Of a stretch of 48,063 nucleotides of DNA, positions 27,133 to 36,232 are shown piece after piece. The translations under genes and the position numbers were made by a program. Source of the stretch: Bacillota bacterium (lineage in GTDB: Bacteria; Bacillota; Clostridia; Acetivibrionales; JAEXSP01); contig JAEXSP010000011.1 of NCBI GenBank assembly GCA_023453795.1, forward strand, positions 1-48,063, read 5' to 3'. The notes beneath the pieces are model-generated. The model did no database searches. It was not told the DNA's origin and saw nothing but the letters and a program-made list of their open reading frames with translations. Numbering within the stretch: position 1 is the stretch's first letter; every line of letters starts with the position of its first letter.

Positions 27133-28395
27133 TCACTTATTTAAGTACCACAAGTGATCAATTGCAACTATCCCATCAAATATCCTCCAACCACATTTAG
27201 ACGTAGGGGTTTTTACCTGAATTTTATCAATATTTTCAATAGTATGTATAGATTCTACAATATTAGCTTTAGCTAGATAAAATGAAAGTAAATATTCCCC
27301 CATTAATAAATTTAGATTTTTTATTTTTAATTGAATATAATTGACACCAGAAAGTAGTTTTATAGGTATATCATCTCTAATATTATTGATTCTACATATT
27401 TCAATGTTATCTGTCCTAACAATTGCTACACCAATTGAAACATCAATAGTATTATGTGTACTATTTTGTATTTCAAACTCCAATATCATGGGTTCTCCAG
27501 TGTAAAACACGTCTGTATGTTGTCCCTTACTATTATATATTCCGATGTTAGCTATCCAATATGGGCTTCTTTCCAACAAGCTCCCCTTGTTTTTATATTT
27601 TCCTTCTATAACTTCAGTACTATTCATTGTTAATGTATTTAACACTCTTTTATAACTTACAGATTTACTGCATTCAATTTCATAAATTTCCGTAACTGTA
27701 TCTGTTTCATCAAAGTATAAAATTTCTCCGTCATTTATCCATATTGTCCTATTACACAATAGCCTAATAGCACTTAAACTATGAGACACAAACAAAACAG
27801 TTTTCCCTTTTTCCATTAAGCCGAGTATTTTATTGAAGCATTTATTCTGAAATGCCATATCTCCTACAGCCAAAGCTTCATCAACAATCAATATATCAGG
27901 ATCAACACTAATTGCCAATGCAAATGCAAGCCTCGCAAACATGCCACTTGAGTAAGTTTTTACTGGTTGATAAACAAAATCACCTATATCTGCAAACTGA
28001 AGAATGTCTTGTAATTTACTTTCTATCTCACTTTTACTAAACCCCATTATCGTCCCGTTCAAATAAATGTTTTCTATTCCGGTATACTCAGGGTTAAAAC
28101 CAGCACCAAGTTCAAGTAAAGCCGATATCTTACCATTAACTTGAACAGAACCTGATGATGGAGTTAAAACACCGGTTATTATCTTAAGTAAAGTAGATTT
28201 ACCAGACCCATTCTTTCCGATTATTCCTATGGTTTCACCCTTTTTAACCTCAAAGCTTAAATCTTTTAAGGCATAAAAATCCTTATGATACTTCTTCCTT
28301 AAAGGATTAATTGACTCTTTCAAACGGTCTATAGGTTTTTCATATAATTTATATACTTTAGACAGGTTTTCAACCTTAATTGCTATATCTTCCAT
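27133..28395 (-). CDS. wzt: ABC transporter ATPase for polysaccharide export
   Basis: A 420-residue ATPase. Walker A GKNGSGKST at 60-68, signature YSSGM at 148-152, Walker B DILIVDE at 167-173 and switch H205 are intact. Residues about 245-420 form a Wzt C-terminal beta-sandwich (SPYWIANIGIYNSKG, EFEIQNSTHNT) that in known systems binds the modified chain end. It powers export of the undecaprenyl-linked glycan with the permease upstream (28447). The related TagH of teichoic acid export lacks this kind of domain. AAAGGAG site. Confidence 0.92.
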   Translation of the reverse strand: MEDIAIKVENLSKVYKLYEKPIDRLKESINPLRKKYHKDFYALKDLSFEVKKGETIGIIGKNGSGKSTLLKIITGVLTPSSGSVQVNGKISALLELGAGFNPEYTGIENIYLNGTIMGFSKSEIESKLQDILQFADIGDFVYQPVKTYSSGMFARLAFALAISVDPDILIVDEALAVGDMAFQNKCFNKILGLMEKGKTVLFVSHSLSAIRLLCNRTIWINDGEILYFDETDTVTEIYEIECSKSVSYKRVLNTLTMNSTEVIEGKYKNKGSLLERSPYWIANIGIYNSKGQHTDVFYTGEPMILEFEIQNSTHNTIDVSIGVAIVRTDNIEICRINNIRDDIPIKLLSGVNYIQLKIKNLNLLMGEYLLSFYLAKANIVESIHTIENIDKIQVKTPTSKCGWRIFDGIVAIDHLWYLNK

Positions 28396-28446
28396 CAGTA
28401 CTTCTCCTTTGTCATTACAACCTTTACTATAAATATTAATAATAAC

Positions 28447-29838
28447 TTACAGCACATCTGCAAAATGTGGCCTAAGTCTCCTAAATAGCAAAATCCCTAT
28501 AATAAATACTGAACACGTTATAACCCAGAAGTTAACCGTCAAATTGTAATGCTGCCAGAACCAAATATGGTTAATGAAAGTATCCCTATAACCTTCAACA
28601 ATATAATATACAGGATTCAATTTAAATAAGAAATGGTATTTATCCGGCATTATCTTAAATGACCAGAATATTGGTGTCAGCCAAAATCCAAACTGAATTA
28701 CTATTGAGATAATTTGTCCCAAATCCCTTAAAAAAATAACAAGTGCCGACGTAATCCACGACAACCCCAGAACGAGTACAATAGTAGCCAGTAAATAATA
28801 AATAACCTGCAGATTATAAATACTAGGCTTGTATCCATAGATAAAGAACATAATAAATATAAGTATTATAAAAAATAAGTGTATGAATAATGCCGACATT
28901 ATTCTTATAATAGGTAATATATCGACTCTGAAAACAACCTTTTTTACAAGGTAGCTATTATCTATTACCGAGCTTGTAGCACTTTGCAATCCTTCAGAGA
29001 AGAAGAACCATGGCACCATTCCGCAAATGAGCCAAAGGATAAAAGGAAAATCTTCTACCGGTGCTGATTTGAAACCTACCTGAAACACAAACCAAAATAT
29101 GGATATCGTCACCAAGGGCTGAATAAATGCCCAGATAATGCCTAGATAAGACCCGGTATACCTGTTTTTCAGATCCTTTTTTGCTAGCTCGGTTATTAAT
29201 CTTCTAGCTTGCAATATATCTCTTATAAAAGCCCATACCCTTCTATAGAAGGATAGAAAGACAAATATGAAGCATAAACTAATGATTATGATACTTAACC
29301 ACACATAAATGTCGATATTGCTGTTGAGTGCCAGCTTGTTGCATATATCGGTAATATCCCCCGATACAAAGAAGGGATCAGTATCTTTAACTTCATACTT
29401 TAAAACACCATTTTGCTGAGAAATATTGCCTATCCCACCCGAAGGCTTAAAGTCCTTAAAAATTGATGTTGAATCCCATCTATAGGTATTTTTATACACC
29501 CTAACATCTATGTTTTTAATTTCATAATTTCCAGGCACAGTGCCTGTATCTATCCTAAAACTGTTAATGCTCTTTTTGGGTATTATAAAATTAACAGTTT
29601 GGTAGTCCGCGCTTCCCTTAACCCCAACACTGATTGAGTTTTCCTCTTTGAATTGACTATTATCCTCAGTATAAAAAAGCTGAATGACATCATCATGATC
29701 AACCTTTAAGGTAGCGCTCATCCTTAGCTGAGGCCCCTCAATCAAGTACTGCCAAGGTGACTTGATACCTATTATGAATATAATAATAATTGAGAGAATT
29801 AATAGAATTTTCTTCAGAAACCTACGTTTATTCAGCAT
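28447..29838 (-). CDS. wzm: ABC transporter permease with added extracytoplasmic domain
   Basis: A 463-residue permease of the Wzm/TagG (ABC2_membrane) family. The core (about 205-463) has six helices with RRLITELAKKDLKNRYTGSY and LGIIWAFIQPLVTISIFW. In front is an added part: a helix at about 10-27, about 150 outward-facing residues with a beta-rich look (LRMSATLKVDHDD, YQTVNFIIPKKS), and a second helix. Ordinary Wzm has only the core (about 260 residues). ATG 29838 is preferred since GGGGAT precedes it. The extra domain may receive or check the chain outside; that is inference. Confidence 0.88.
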   Translation of the reverse strand: MLNKRRFLKKILLILSIIIIFIIGIKSPWQYLIEGPQLRMSATLKVDHDDVIQLFYTEDNSQFKEENSISVGVKGSADYQTVNFIIPKKSINSFRIDTGTVPGNYEIKNIDVRVYKNTYRWDSTSIFKDFKPSGGIGNISQQNGVLKYEVKDTDPFFVSGDITDICNKLALNSNIDIYVWLSIIIISLCFIFVFLSFYRRVWAFIRDILQARRLITELAKKDLKNRYTGSYLGIIWAFIQPLVTISIFWFVFQVGFKSAPVEDFPFILWLICGMVPWFFFSEGLQSATSSVIDNSYLVKKVVFRVDILPIIRIMSALFIHLFFIILIFIMFFIYGYKPSIYNLQVIYYLLATIVLVLGLSWITSALVIFLRDLGQIISIVIQFGFWLTPIFWSFKIMPDKYHFLFKLNPVYYIVEGYRDTFINHIWFWQHYNLTVNFWVITCSVFIIGILLFRRLRPHFADVL

Positions 29839-29879
29839 TTTGTATATCCCCATTTATATAAAAATCAATGTTTATAAAA

Positions 29880-30938
29880 TTATCTTCCTTCATACATCTT
29901 TGCATAGTAACTTGTGTATTCCCCTGATTTAACCTTTTCCATCCATTCAGTATTCTCCAAATACCACTTTATCGTCTTCCTTATTCCGCCGTCAAACATT
30001 ACTGACGGCTCCCAGCCAAGCTCAATTTTAATTTTGCTTGCATCAATTGCATACCTTCTATCGTGACCTAGCCTGTCCGTAACGTACTTGATGAGAGCTT
30101 CCGGCTTGACTAATTCCGATAAAATAAGTTTAACTATTTCAATATTTGCTTTCTCGTTATGTCCGCCTACATTGTAAACCTCACCGGATTTACCCTGATG
30201 AAGGACAAGGTCAATCGCCTGGCAATGATCCTCCACATAAAGCCAATCCCTTATGTTCAAGCCGTCTCCATAAACGGGAAGGGGCTTGTCCTCCACAGCA
30301 TTGCCAATCATTAACGGAATAAGCTTCTCCGGAAATTGGAAAGGCCCATAGTTATTTGAACATCTGGTTATATTGACATTTAAGCCATAGGTTTCATGGT
30401 ACGCTCTCACAAACATGTCTGCGGAGGCCTTGCTAGCCGAATATGGACTGTTTGGAGCCAGCGGCGTTTCCTCTGTAAAATAACCTGTTTGACCCAAGGA
30501 GCCATAAACCTCATCTGTTGAAACCTGGAGAAACTTATTTGTTGATGGTTGTTGGTTGATCCAATATTTTTTACAGGTATCCAGTAAAACCTGTGTACCC
30601 ATAATGTTTGTTTTCAAAAATATTTGCGGGTCTGCAATGCTGCGGTCCACATGAGATTCAGCAGCGAAATTCACAACATAATCGGGCTTATATTCATTAA
30701 AAATATTTTCAATTAGCACAGAATCACATATGTCACCCTTAATAAAGTAATAATTCTTATTACCCTCTATTGCTTTCAGGTTATCAAGATTACCCGCGTA
30801 AGTTAATAAATCCAAATTTACGAATTTGTACTCAGGATACTTTTTGCACATGTATATTAAGAAATTACTTCCAATAAAGCCCGCTCCTCCGGTTACCAGC
30901 AGTGTTCGTTCTTTTTGCAGACTTGATTCTTTATCCAT
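29880..30938 (-). CDS. rfbB: dTDP-glucose 4,6-dehydratase
   Basis: A 352-residue extended SDR. NAD loop TGGAGFIG, NFAAESHVDRSI, STDEVYG, the catalytic pair in YSASK, and TRCSNNYGPFQFPEKLIP are all present, so it should be active. It makes dTDP-4-keto-6-deoxyglucose, the branch point for L-rhamnose (rfbC, rfbD) and for the 3-amino sugar (genes 16076-18087). Start ATG 30938, preceded by AGAGGA; the ATG at 30956 has no ribosome site. Confidence 0.96.
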   Translation of the reverse strand: MDKESSLQKERTLLVTGGAGFIGSNFLIYMCKKYPEYKFVNLDLLTYAGNLDNLKAIEGNKNYYFIKGDICDSVLIENIFNEYKPDYVVNFAAESHVDRSIADPQIFLKTNIMGTQVLLDTCKKYWINQQPSTNKFLQVSTDEVYGSLGQTGYFTEETPLAPNSPYSASKASADMFVRAYHETYGLNVNITRCSNNYGPFQFPEKLIPLMIGNAVEDKPLPVYGDGLNIRDWLYVEDHCQAIDLVLHQGKSGEVYNVGGHNEKANIEIVKLILSELVKPEALIKYVTDRLGHDRRYAIDASKIKIELGWEPSVMFDGGIRKTIKWYLENTEWMEKVKSGEYTSYYAKMYEGR

Positions 30939-30973
30939 ACCTGTTTTTCCTCTCATAAAAGTGAATAATCCAA

Positions 30974-31525
30974 CTAAAACCCTTGCTCCTTCAATGTTTT
31001 CAATACCTTATCCTTCTCAGACATTATGATCTCATTTATATAATGCAAAGGCCATTCAATTCCTATTTCCTCATCGTTCCAGGCAATTCCGCCTTCATCC
31101 TCCGGATGATAGAAGTCTGTGCACTTATATACAAATTCAGCTTCCTCTGATAATACCAGAAATCCATGCGCAAAGCCTTCAGGTACATAAAACTGCTTTT
31201 TATTTTCCGCTGAAAGGATAATGCCAAACCATTTTTTATATGTCGGCGAGCTTTTCCTCAAATCAACCGCAACGTCAAATACTTCTCCTGAAATAACCCT
31301 TACAAGCTTTCCCTGGGGATATGTCTTCTGAAAATGCAATCCCCTCAGAACACCCTTTCTTGACTTTGATTGATTGTCCTGTACAAAAGCTACACTCACA
31401 CCTGCAGCTGAAAAATCATTATAGTTATATGTTTCCATAAAGTATCCCCGGCTGTCACCGAATACTTTAGTCTCAATTATGGTTAGACCATTTATTCCTG
31501 TATCAATAAAATTAAATTGTCCCAT
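30974..31525 (-). CDS. rfbC: dTDP-4-dehydrorhamnose 3,5-epimerase
   Basis: A 183-residue cupin epimerase of normal family length. Seen: ETKVFGDSRGYFMETYN, GVLRGLHFQ with the catalytic histidine, FDVAVDLRKSSPTYKKW, and FYVPEGFAHGFLVLSE. It converts dTDP-4-keto-6-deoxyglucose to the L-lyxo 4-keto sugar. Two bases separate it from rfbA, with GGAAGGA for initiation. Confidence 0.96.
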   Translation of the reverse strand: MGQFNFIDTGINGLTIIETKVFGDSRGYFMETYNYNDFSAAGVSVAFVQDNQSKSRKGVLRGLHFQKTYPQGKLVRVISGEVFDVAVDLRKSSPTYKKWFGIILSAENKKQFYVPEGFAHGFLVLSEEAEFVYKCTDFYHPEDEGGIAWNDEEIGIEWPLHYINEIIMSEKDKVLKTLKEQGF

Positions 31526-31527
31526 CC

Positions 31528-32397
31528 TTACATTCCTTCCGCAACTCTAAACAAGTAATTACCGTAATCAGTTTTTAAAAGGTTTTCAGCTAGCATAATT
31601 AATTGCCGCTTATCTATATAACCCTTTTTATAAGCTATTTCCTCAAGGCAGGCTATATATAGTCCCTGTCTCTTCTGTACCGCCTCAACGAAATTGCTCG
31701 CTTCAAGCATTGTATTATGCGTACCTGTATCAAGCCATGCCATACCTCGGCCAAGCAGCTTGACATTAAGCTTTCCTAATCTCAAATACTCATTATTTAC
31801 GTCTGTTATTTCCTTTTCCCCTCTGGCAGAAGGCTTTACAGCCTTTGCAATTTCTACTACCCTGTTATCATAGAAATATAATCCCGGTACAGCATATTTA
31901 GATTTGGGTGTCTTTGGCTTTTCTTCTATTGAGACAGCCCTTCCTTCAGCGTCAAAATTTATTACGCCATAAGCTTCCGGATTGTTTACGTAGTACCCGA
32001 AAATGGTTGCGCCATCTTCAAGCTGTGCGGCTTCCTCAAGTATTTTACCAAAGCTCTGTCCATAAAAAATATTGTCACCCAGGATCAAGCTTACGCTGTC
32101 GTTTCCTATGAATTGGTCTCCGATAATAAATGCCTCGGCCAAGCCCCCTGGCTTTTCCTGAACTGCATATGATATATTTAAACCTAAGTGACTTCCATCA
32201 CAGAATAATTCCTTAAATAGCCCAATATCTCTTGGTGTAGATATAATAAGGATATCTTTTATTCCAGCGAGCATAAGTACCGACATCGGGTAAAAAATCA
32301 TCGGTTTATCATACACTGGTACCATTTGTTTTGATATTACCTTTGTTACAGGATATAACCTTGTACCTGATCCCCCTGCAAGTATTATACCTTTCAC
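31528..32397 (-). CDS. rfbA: Glucose-1-phosphate thymidylyltransferase
   Basis: A 289-residue nucleotidyltransferase: MKGIILAGGSGTRLYPVT, KQMVPVYDKPMIFYPMS, LGDNIFYG, YVNNPEAYGVINF, EEKPKTPKS and WLDTGTH. It makes dTDP-glucose, first step for both dTDP sugars of the locus. Start is GTG behind GGGGG (8-base spacing). The 5' side of that site is heptad array copy 2. Confidence 0.96.
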   Translation of the reverse strand: MKGIILAGGSGTRLYPVTKVISKQMVPVYDKPMIFYPMSVLMLAGIKDILIISTPRDIGLFKELFCDGSHLGLNISYAVQEKPGGLAEAFIIGDQFIGNDSVSLILGDNIFYGQSFGKILEEAAQLEDGATIFGYYVNNPEAYGVINFDAEGRAVSIEEKPKTPKSKYAVPGLYFYDNRVVEIAKAVKPSARGEKEITDVNNEYLRLGKLNVKLLGRGMAWLDTGTHNTMLEASNFVEAVQKRQGLYIACLEEIAYKKGYIDKRQLIMLAENLLKTDYGNYLFRVAEGM

Positions 32398-32418
32398 GAT
32401 GACTGCCCCCTTTATTTT

Positions 32419-32552
32419 GGTTCGTGGTTTATGGTTCGTAGTTCATGGTTCATGGTTGGTAGTTCATAGTTTACTAACAACTAACCAACTAACATCTATC
32501 AACCATCAACTACTTCTTCCAGCTACCAACTACTAACTATCAACCACCAACT
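32419..32552 (-). repeat. Two-part 7-base repeat array, copy 2
   Basis: Same design as copy 1. About seven and a half GGTTCGT/GGTTCAT/AGTTCAT units (32419-32475) are followed by eleven ACCAACT/ATCAACC/ACTAACT units (32476-32552); one unit has an extra base and one lacks a base. It begins at the stop codon of rfbD and ends just before the ribosome site of rfbA, so it fills the gap. Both copies start, in mRNA sense, with GTTGGTGGTTGATAGTT. Confidence 0.9.
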
Positions 32553-33388
32553 TAATCGCACTTCAAATATTCTTCAAGAGCCTCTTCCCATTGCCTGAAA
32601 GAATTTAAACCTATAAGCTTAAGCATAAAATTCTCCAAAACGGAATACTTCGGCCTTGGAGCCTGTCTATTCAATTGTTCTGTGCTAATAGCATTTACCT
32701 TTATGTTTAGTCCCTTGAGCTCAAAAATCTTTTTGGCAAATTCATACCAGCTGCATTCACCCTCGCAGGTTCCATGATAGGTTCCATAGCTTTCTGTTAC
32801 TATGAGGCTTAAAATACATCTGGCCAAATCAACAGTGCTCGTCGGACTGCCGAACTGGTCGTTAACAACGCTGACCTCTTCATTTTCCTTTGCAAGCCTA
32901 AGCATGGTTCTCACGAAGTTATTACCCTCACCGTACAGCCAGGCAGTCCTGACAATAAAGTGCTTCGGATTGTTATCCCTTACAAGCTTTTCGCCAAGCT
33001 CCTTGCTCTTCCCATAAACACTGACAGGATTTATTTTATCATATTCTCTCTTAGGAGCATTTCCTGTTCCGTCAAATACATAATCAGTTGATATTTGTAC
33101 TATCTTTGCATTTACACGGTATGCAGCTACCGATAAGTTCTGAGCACCGATTGCATTTATTCTGAATGCGTTATATTCATCCGTCTCACATTTATCCACG
33201 TTCGTATGTGCTGCAGAATTTATTATAACATCCGGCTTATTGCCATCAACAAAAGTAAATACTTTTCCTTGGTCTGTTATATCAAGATTATGAATGTCTG
33301 TTAGAATGATTTCATGTCCTTTAACTGATAACTGCCTGGATAGCTCATTTCCCAGCTGCCCCTTGCAGCCTGTTATTAGAATTTTCAT
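32552..33388 (-). CDS. rfbD: dTDP-4-dehydrorhamnose reductase
   Basis: A 278-residue SDR: MKILITGCKGQLGNELSRQL, INSAAHTNVDKCE, QISTDYVFDG, YGKSKELGEKLV and RTAWLYGEG. It produces dTDP-L-rhamnose. I start it at ATG 33388, with GGTGAGG six bases upstream, rather than TTG 33403. The order D-A-C-B matches other clostridial rhamnose loci. Heptad array copy 2 starts at its stop codon. Confidence 0.95.
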   Translation of the reverse strand: MKILITGCKGQLGNELSRQLSVKGHEIILTDIHNLDITDQGKVFTFVDGNKPDVIINSAAHTNVDKCETDEYNAFRINAIGAQNLSVAAYRVNAKIVQISTDYVFDGTGNAPKREYDKINPVSVYGKSKELGEKLVRDNNPKHFIVRTAWLYGEGNNFVRTMLRLAKENEEVSVVNDQFGSPTSTVDLARCILSLIVTESYGTYHGTCEGECSWYEFAKKIFELKGLNIKVNAISTEQLNRQAPRPKYSVLENFMLKLIGLNSFRQWEEALEEYLKCD

Positions 33389-33406
33389 GATAATCCTCAC
33401 CAAAAG

Positions 33407-36028
33407 TTATTTATATTTCATTATTTCTTCTATTATTTTTTTTGTATTCTCATTGAAATCAAATGGTGCAATCGAATTACTGTTATCATTTTCAATATCA
33501 TCTTTAATTTTCAGTGCTTCCTTAGCGAGTACTTTTGTTGAAGCATTATCCCCTTTACCTTCATAATACCTGATAACCTGATAATATGCTGTCAACTCTT
33601 GTTCCCAAGCATTCGGGGACAAAGGCATCATCTTTCTTGCCTTATCTATTGTTCTCAGTCCTTTGACAATATCGCCTCTCTTAAGGTAATAATCACCCAA
33701 GCCGGAAACAATCTGATATTCATTGCTTCCCCATCTCTCAGCCTCTTTAACAATGGCGTCTCCTTCGTCAATATCGTCTATCGTCTTTGTGCTTTTTGCA
33801 GTTAAAAGGTTGGCATAATCAATTTTATACTGCGGTTTAATCGGGTCTAAAGTCTTCGCTGTACTATAATATGAAAGAGCCTTGTCCAGATTTCCTGAAT
33901 CGTATGCTTCTACTCCCTTAGTTGCCTGATTAAACGCCACTGTAAACAGCAACGGAACAAACAGGACAGCCGCGGAAATCAAAAGTGTAACTACAGGCTT
34001 ATAGGATATCTTTTTAATTGAAAAATAATTATATACCTTAAAGGGTAGGCTTACAGACTGACTTTTTTCCTCATCAGGTTTTGTAGTTCTATGGCCTGAG
34101 TTCAACAACGCCGCTAGTGTCCACAGTAGTAAAAATATTGACATCATTCCAAAGTCAAAATCCATTGCAGCATGGGCCAGCAATGCCATTATACTGACAA
34201 ATAAAGCTGTATCTATAGCCTTTTCCGTAATGTTTCGAGCTTCATTTTTATAATTATTATATATAAAATATACAACTATTGCTCCAATAAACAACAGCAA
34301 TGCCAGCAGTCCGATAAATCCGGTTTCAAGCCACACCTGCATTACATAGCTGTGCAGGTAGTTTCCGCTGTAATTAAAGGACTGATATTCCCTGTAAATC
34401 ACAGCCCATGCGCCACCGCCGGCACCTAGTATCAAATGCTTGCCTATTGTTTTTGACCAATCCTTGGCATAGACATTTCTTATTAATCCGCTTGTGCTAG
34501 CCTTTGTATCTTCCAGAATTCTGGAAGCAAAAAACTCCGGCAATAGTCTATATTTAAGCTTTATATTTTTGACCGTTTTTCCCGTGTCTTTTTCTACAAC
34601 CTTTGCTTCTGAGAATTTAACACTCGTACCGCTATATGTATTGATAAAATTTATACCAATAATTTTACTTTCCTCAGGCACCTTAAAATCTATCTCTCTA
34701 ACTTCTTTGCCGTTGGTCGCATTCCCGCCTACTGAGTTAACACTTGTAGTGGTGCTAAGAAGAATGTCTTTCTTACTTTTACTGCCTATATCTATCCTAT
34801 AAGCATAGGGTTTATTTTGTATTGCTGTTGCCTCGACCCCTAATTTTAAAGTATATGTTTTGCCCGGAGTAAGGGATACATACCTCAAAACAGTCTTGTC
34901 AGAGTCCGCTTGGCTTGCTGAATGGCTGAGTACCAAAGAAGTTGTCCAATTAAATGTCAGAAGAGCAGCAGCTATTACAAGCGGCACAATTATCAAACCA
35001 GCATAAAAATAGGTTTTAGTACTGAATTTTTTTAAGAATATTTCCGCATACTTAACCGAAATACCTAAGACAGCCGATACAATCAAGCCTCCAAGAATAA
35101 ACAGCCAAATGCGCTCTTTTGAAGCATCTGCTGTCTGAATATAATGATATACAGGCAACAAAACAATTAATCCGGGTATCACCGGAATCACATATGATAA
35201 AACACTCCTGATTTTAAGACCTCGCGGAATAAGTACTACATATACCAACAAAGCCATAGCAAAGATTACATAAGCAATACGGCTTTGCGTCAGTACGAAA
35301 GTAACAAACATTAAAAAACTTGCCGAACTCGTTACAATCTTTTGTATTCTGCTTTTAGCTGTTAAGAAAAGGACATTATTTACAAAGAAAACCACCATTA
35401 AATAAGCAGCCAGAGTATTCGAATACTGAAATGCAGAGTTTATTCTGCCAAAGCCGTCAACAAGCGCAAAAAACACCCCTTCTTTCCAGTTCATAAAGCT
35501 TAATGCCTTATTAAGAAAGGAAACCAGATTCCCGCCTGCTGCACCGTCAATACCTATAATACACATGCCTGCGGAAGATAAAACCATGATCCACATAAAA
35601 AGCTTTTTTATTGTCTCTATTGCTGCCATTTCCGTAATCATAACAAATACAGCAAATGCGGATACATATTTTAGAAACTCCGACACGGCAGCTCTGGTGC
35701 TAACTGCATATACAATCGAAATCAGATAAAGTAATACTATTAAGAGAGAAGCATAATCCAGAGGTGACGATAAAAATAGTTTCTCCTTCTTTATAATTTT
35801 CAGAACAGAAAAGATAATAAAAGCTGAAAAGATAAATATCTCAGCAATTAACTGCTGCTGTTCAAAGAAAAGTCCTTTCAAAAACGGCGGGTAAAAAATG
35901 ATAAAGGATAATAATATTAATGTAACTGTTTTCAAACAGGTCTGAATATTCTTATATACCGGTTCTTTTGTATATGGAGAAGTGCTATGTTTATTAAGTG
36001 AATTGCTTTTTGATATGCTAGTATCCAA
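33407..36028 (-). CDS. O-antigen ligase-like membrane protein with TPR tail
   Basis: An 873-residue polytopic protein and first gene of the operon. Around ten helices precede a large outward loop (about 375-530), then the Wzy_C/O-antigen ligase part with GAGGGAWAVIYREY and YLHSYVMQVWLETGFIGL. After the last helices (about 690) the tail has TPR-like repeats (AYDSGNLDKALSYYSTAKTL; GLGDYYLKRGDIVKGLRTID). Such proteins transfer lipid-linked glycans to an acceptor or polymerise them; in S-layer loci they are proposed to glycosylate the S-layer protein. TTG start with AAAGGGG 7 bases upstream. The acceptor is inferred from neighbours only. Confidence 0.85.
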   Translation of the reverse strand: MDTSISKSNSLNKHSTSPYTKEPVYKNIQTCLKTVTLILLSFIIFYPPFLKGLFFEQQQLIAEIFIFSAFIIFSVLKIIKKEKLFLSSPLDYASLLIVLLYLISIVYAVSTRAAVSEFLKYVSAFAVFVMITEMAAIETIKKLFMWIMVLSSAGMCIIGIDGAAGGNLVSFLNKALSFMNWKEGVFFALVDGFGRINSAFQYSNTLAAYLMVVFFVNNVLFLTAKSRIQKIVTSSASFLMFVTFVLTQSRIAYVIFAMALLVYVVLIPRGLKIRSVLSYVIPVIPGLIVLLPVYHYIQTADASKERIWLFILGGLIVSAVLGISVKYAEIFLKKFSTKTYFYAGLIIVPLVIAAALLTFNWTTSLVLSHSASQADSDKTVLRYVSLTPGKTYTLKLGVEATAIQNKPYAYRIDIGSKSKKDILLSTTTSVNSVGGNATNGKEVREIDFKVPEESKIIGINFINTYSGTSVKFSEAKVVEKDTGKTVKNIKLKYRLLPEFFASRILEDTKASTSGLIRNVYAKDWSKTIGKHLILGAGGGAWAVIYREYQSFNYSGNYLHSYVMQVWLETGFIGLLALLLFIGAIVVYFIYNNYKNEARNITEKAIDTALFVSIMALLAHAAMDFDFGMMSIFLLLWTLAALLNSGHRTTKPDEEKSQSVSLPFKVYNYFSIKKISYKPVVTLLISAAVLFVPLLFTVAFNQATKGVEAYDSGNLDKALSYYSTAKTLDPIKPQYKIDYANLLTAKSTKTIDDIDEGDAIVKEAERWGSNEYQIVSGLGDYYLKRGDIVKGLRTIDKARKMMPLSPNAWEQELTAYYQVIRYYEGKGDNASTKVLAKEALKIKDDIENDNSNSIAPFDFNENTKKIIEEIMKYK

Positions 36029-36084
36029 TGCTTATACCCCTTTACATTAGAAAATTGCCCCCTGAACAAAAGAAGGCCAAGTTA

Positions 36085-36113
36085 ATTCTAATAAATTGAG
36101 TACTGTTTGTCAA
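36085..36113 (-). promoter_or_regulatory. SigA promoter of the glycan operon
   Basis: TTGACA (36108-36113), 17-base spacer, TAGAAT (36085-36090) on the minus strand, about 50 bases before the TTG start at 36028 and after the terminator of the preceding S-layer-like gene. It could drive the 27 kb run of minus-strand genes. Confidence 0.8.
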
Positions 36114-36179
36114 CTTACGCCAAGTTTCTTTTTCTTTAAAATTCTGTGACACAATGCATAAGGTCCTGTACCAGTACAC

Positions 36180-36204
36180 AAAAAGGCACCCTTTCGGGTG
36201 CCTT
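36180..36204 (-). terminator. Terminator of S-layer-like gene 3
   Basis: AAGGCACCC/GGGTGCCTT stem with GAAA loop, then five T on the minus strand, 29 bases after the stop at 36233. Nearly the same hairpin as at 4956-4983. Confidence 0.88.
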
Positions 36205-36232
36205 AAGTGTACTTGAGTAATTAGCTCAAATA

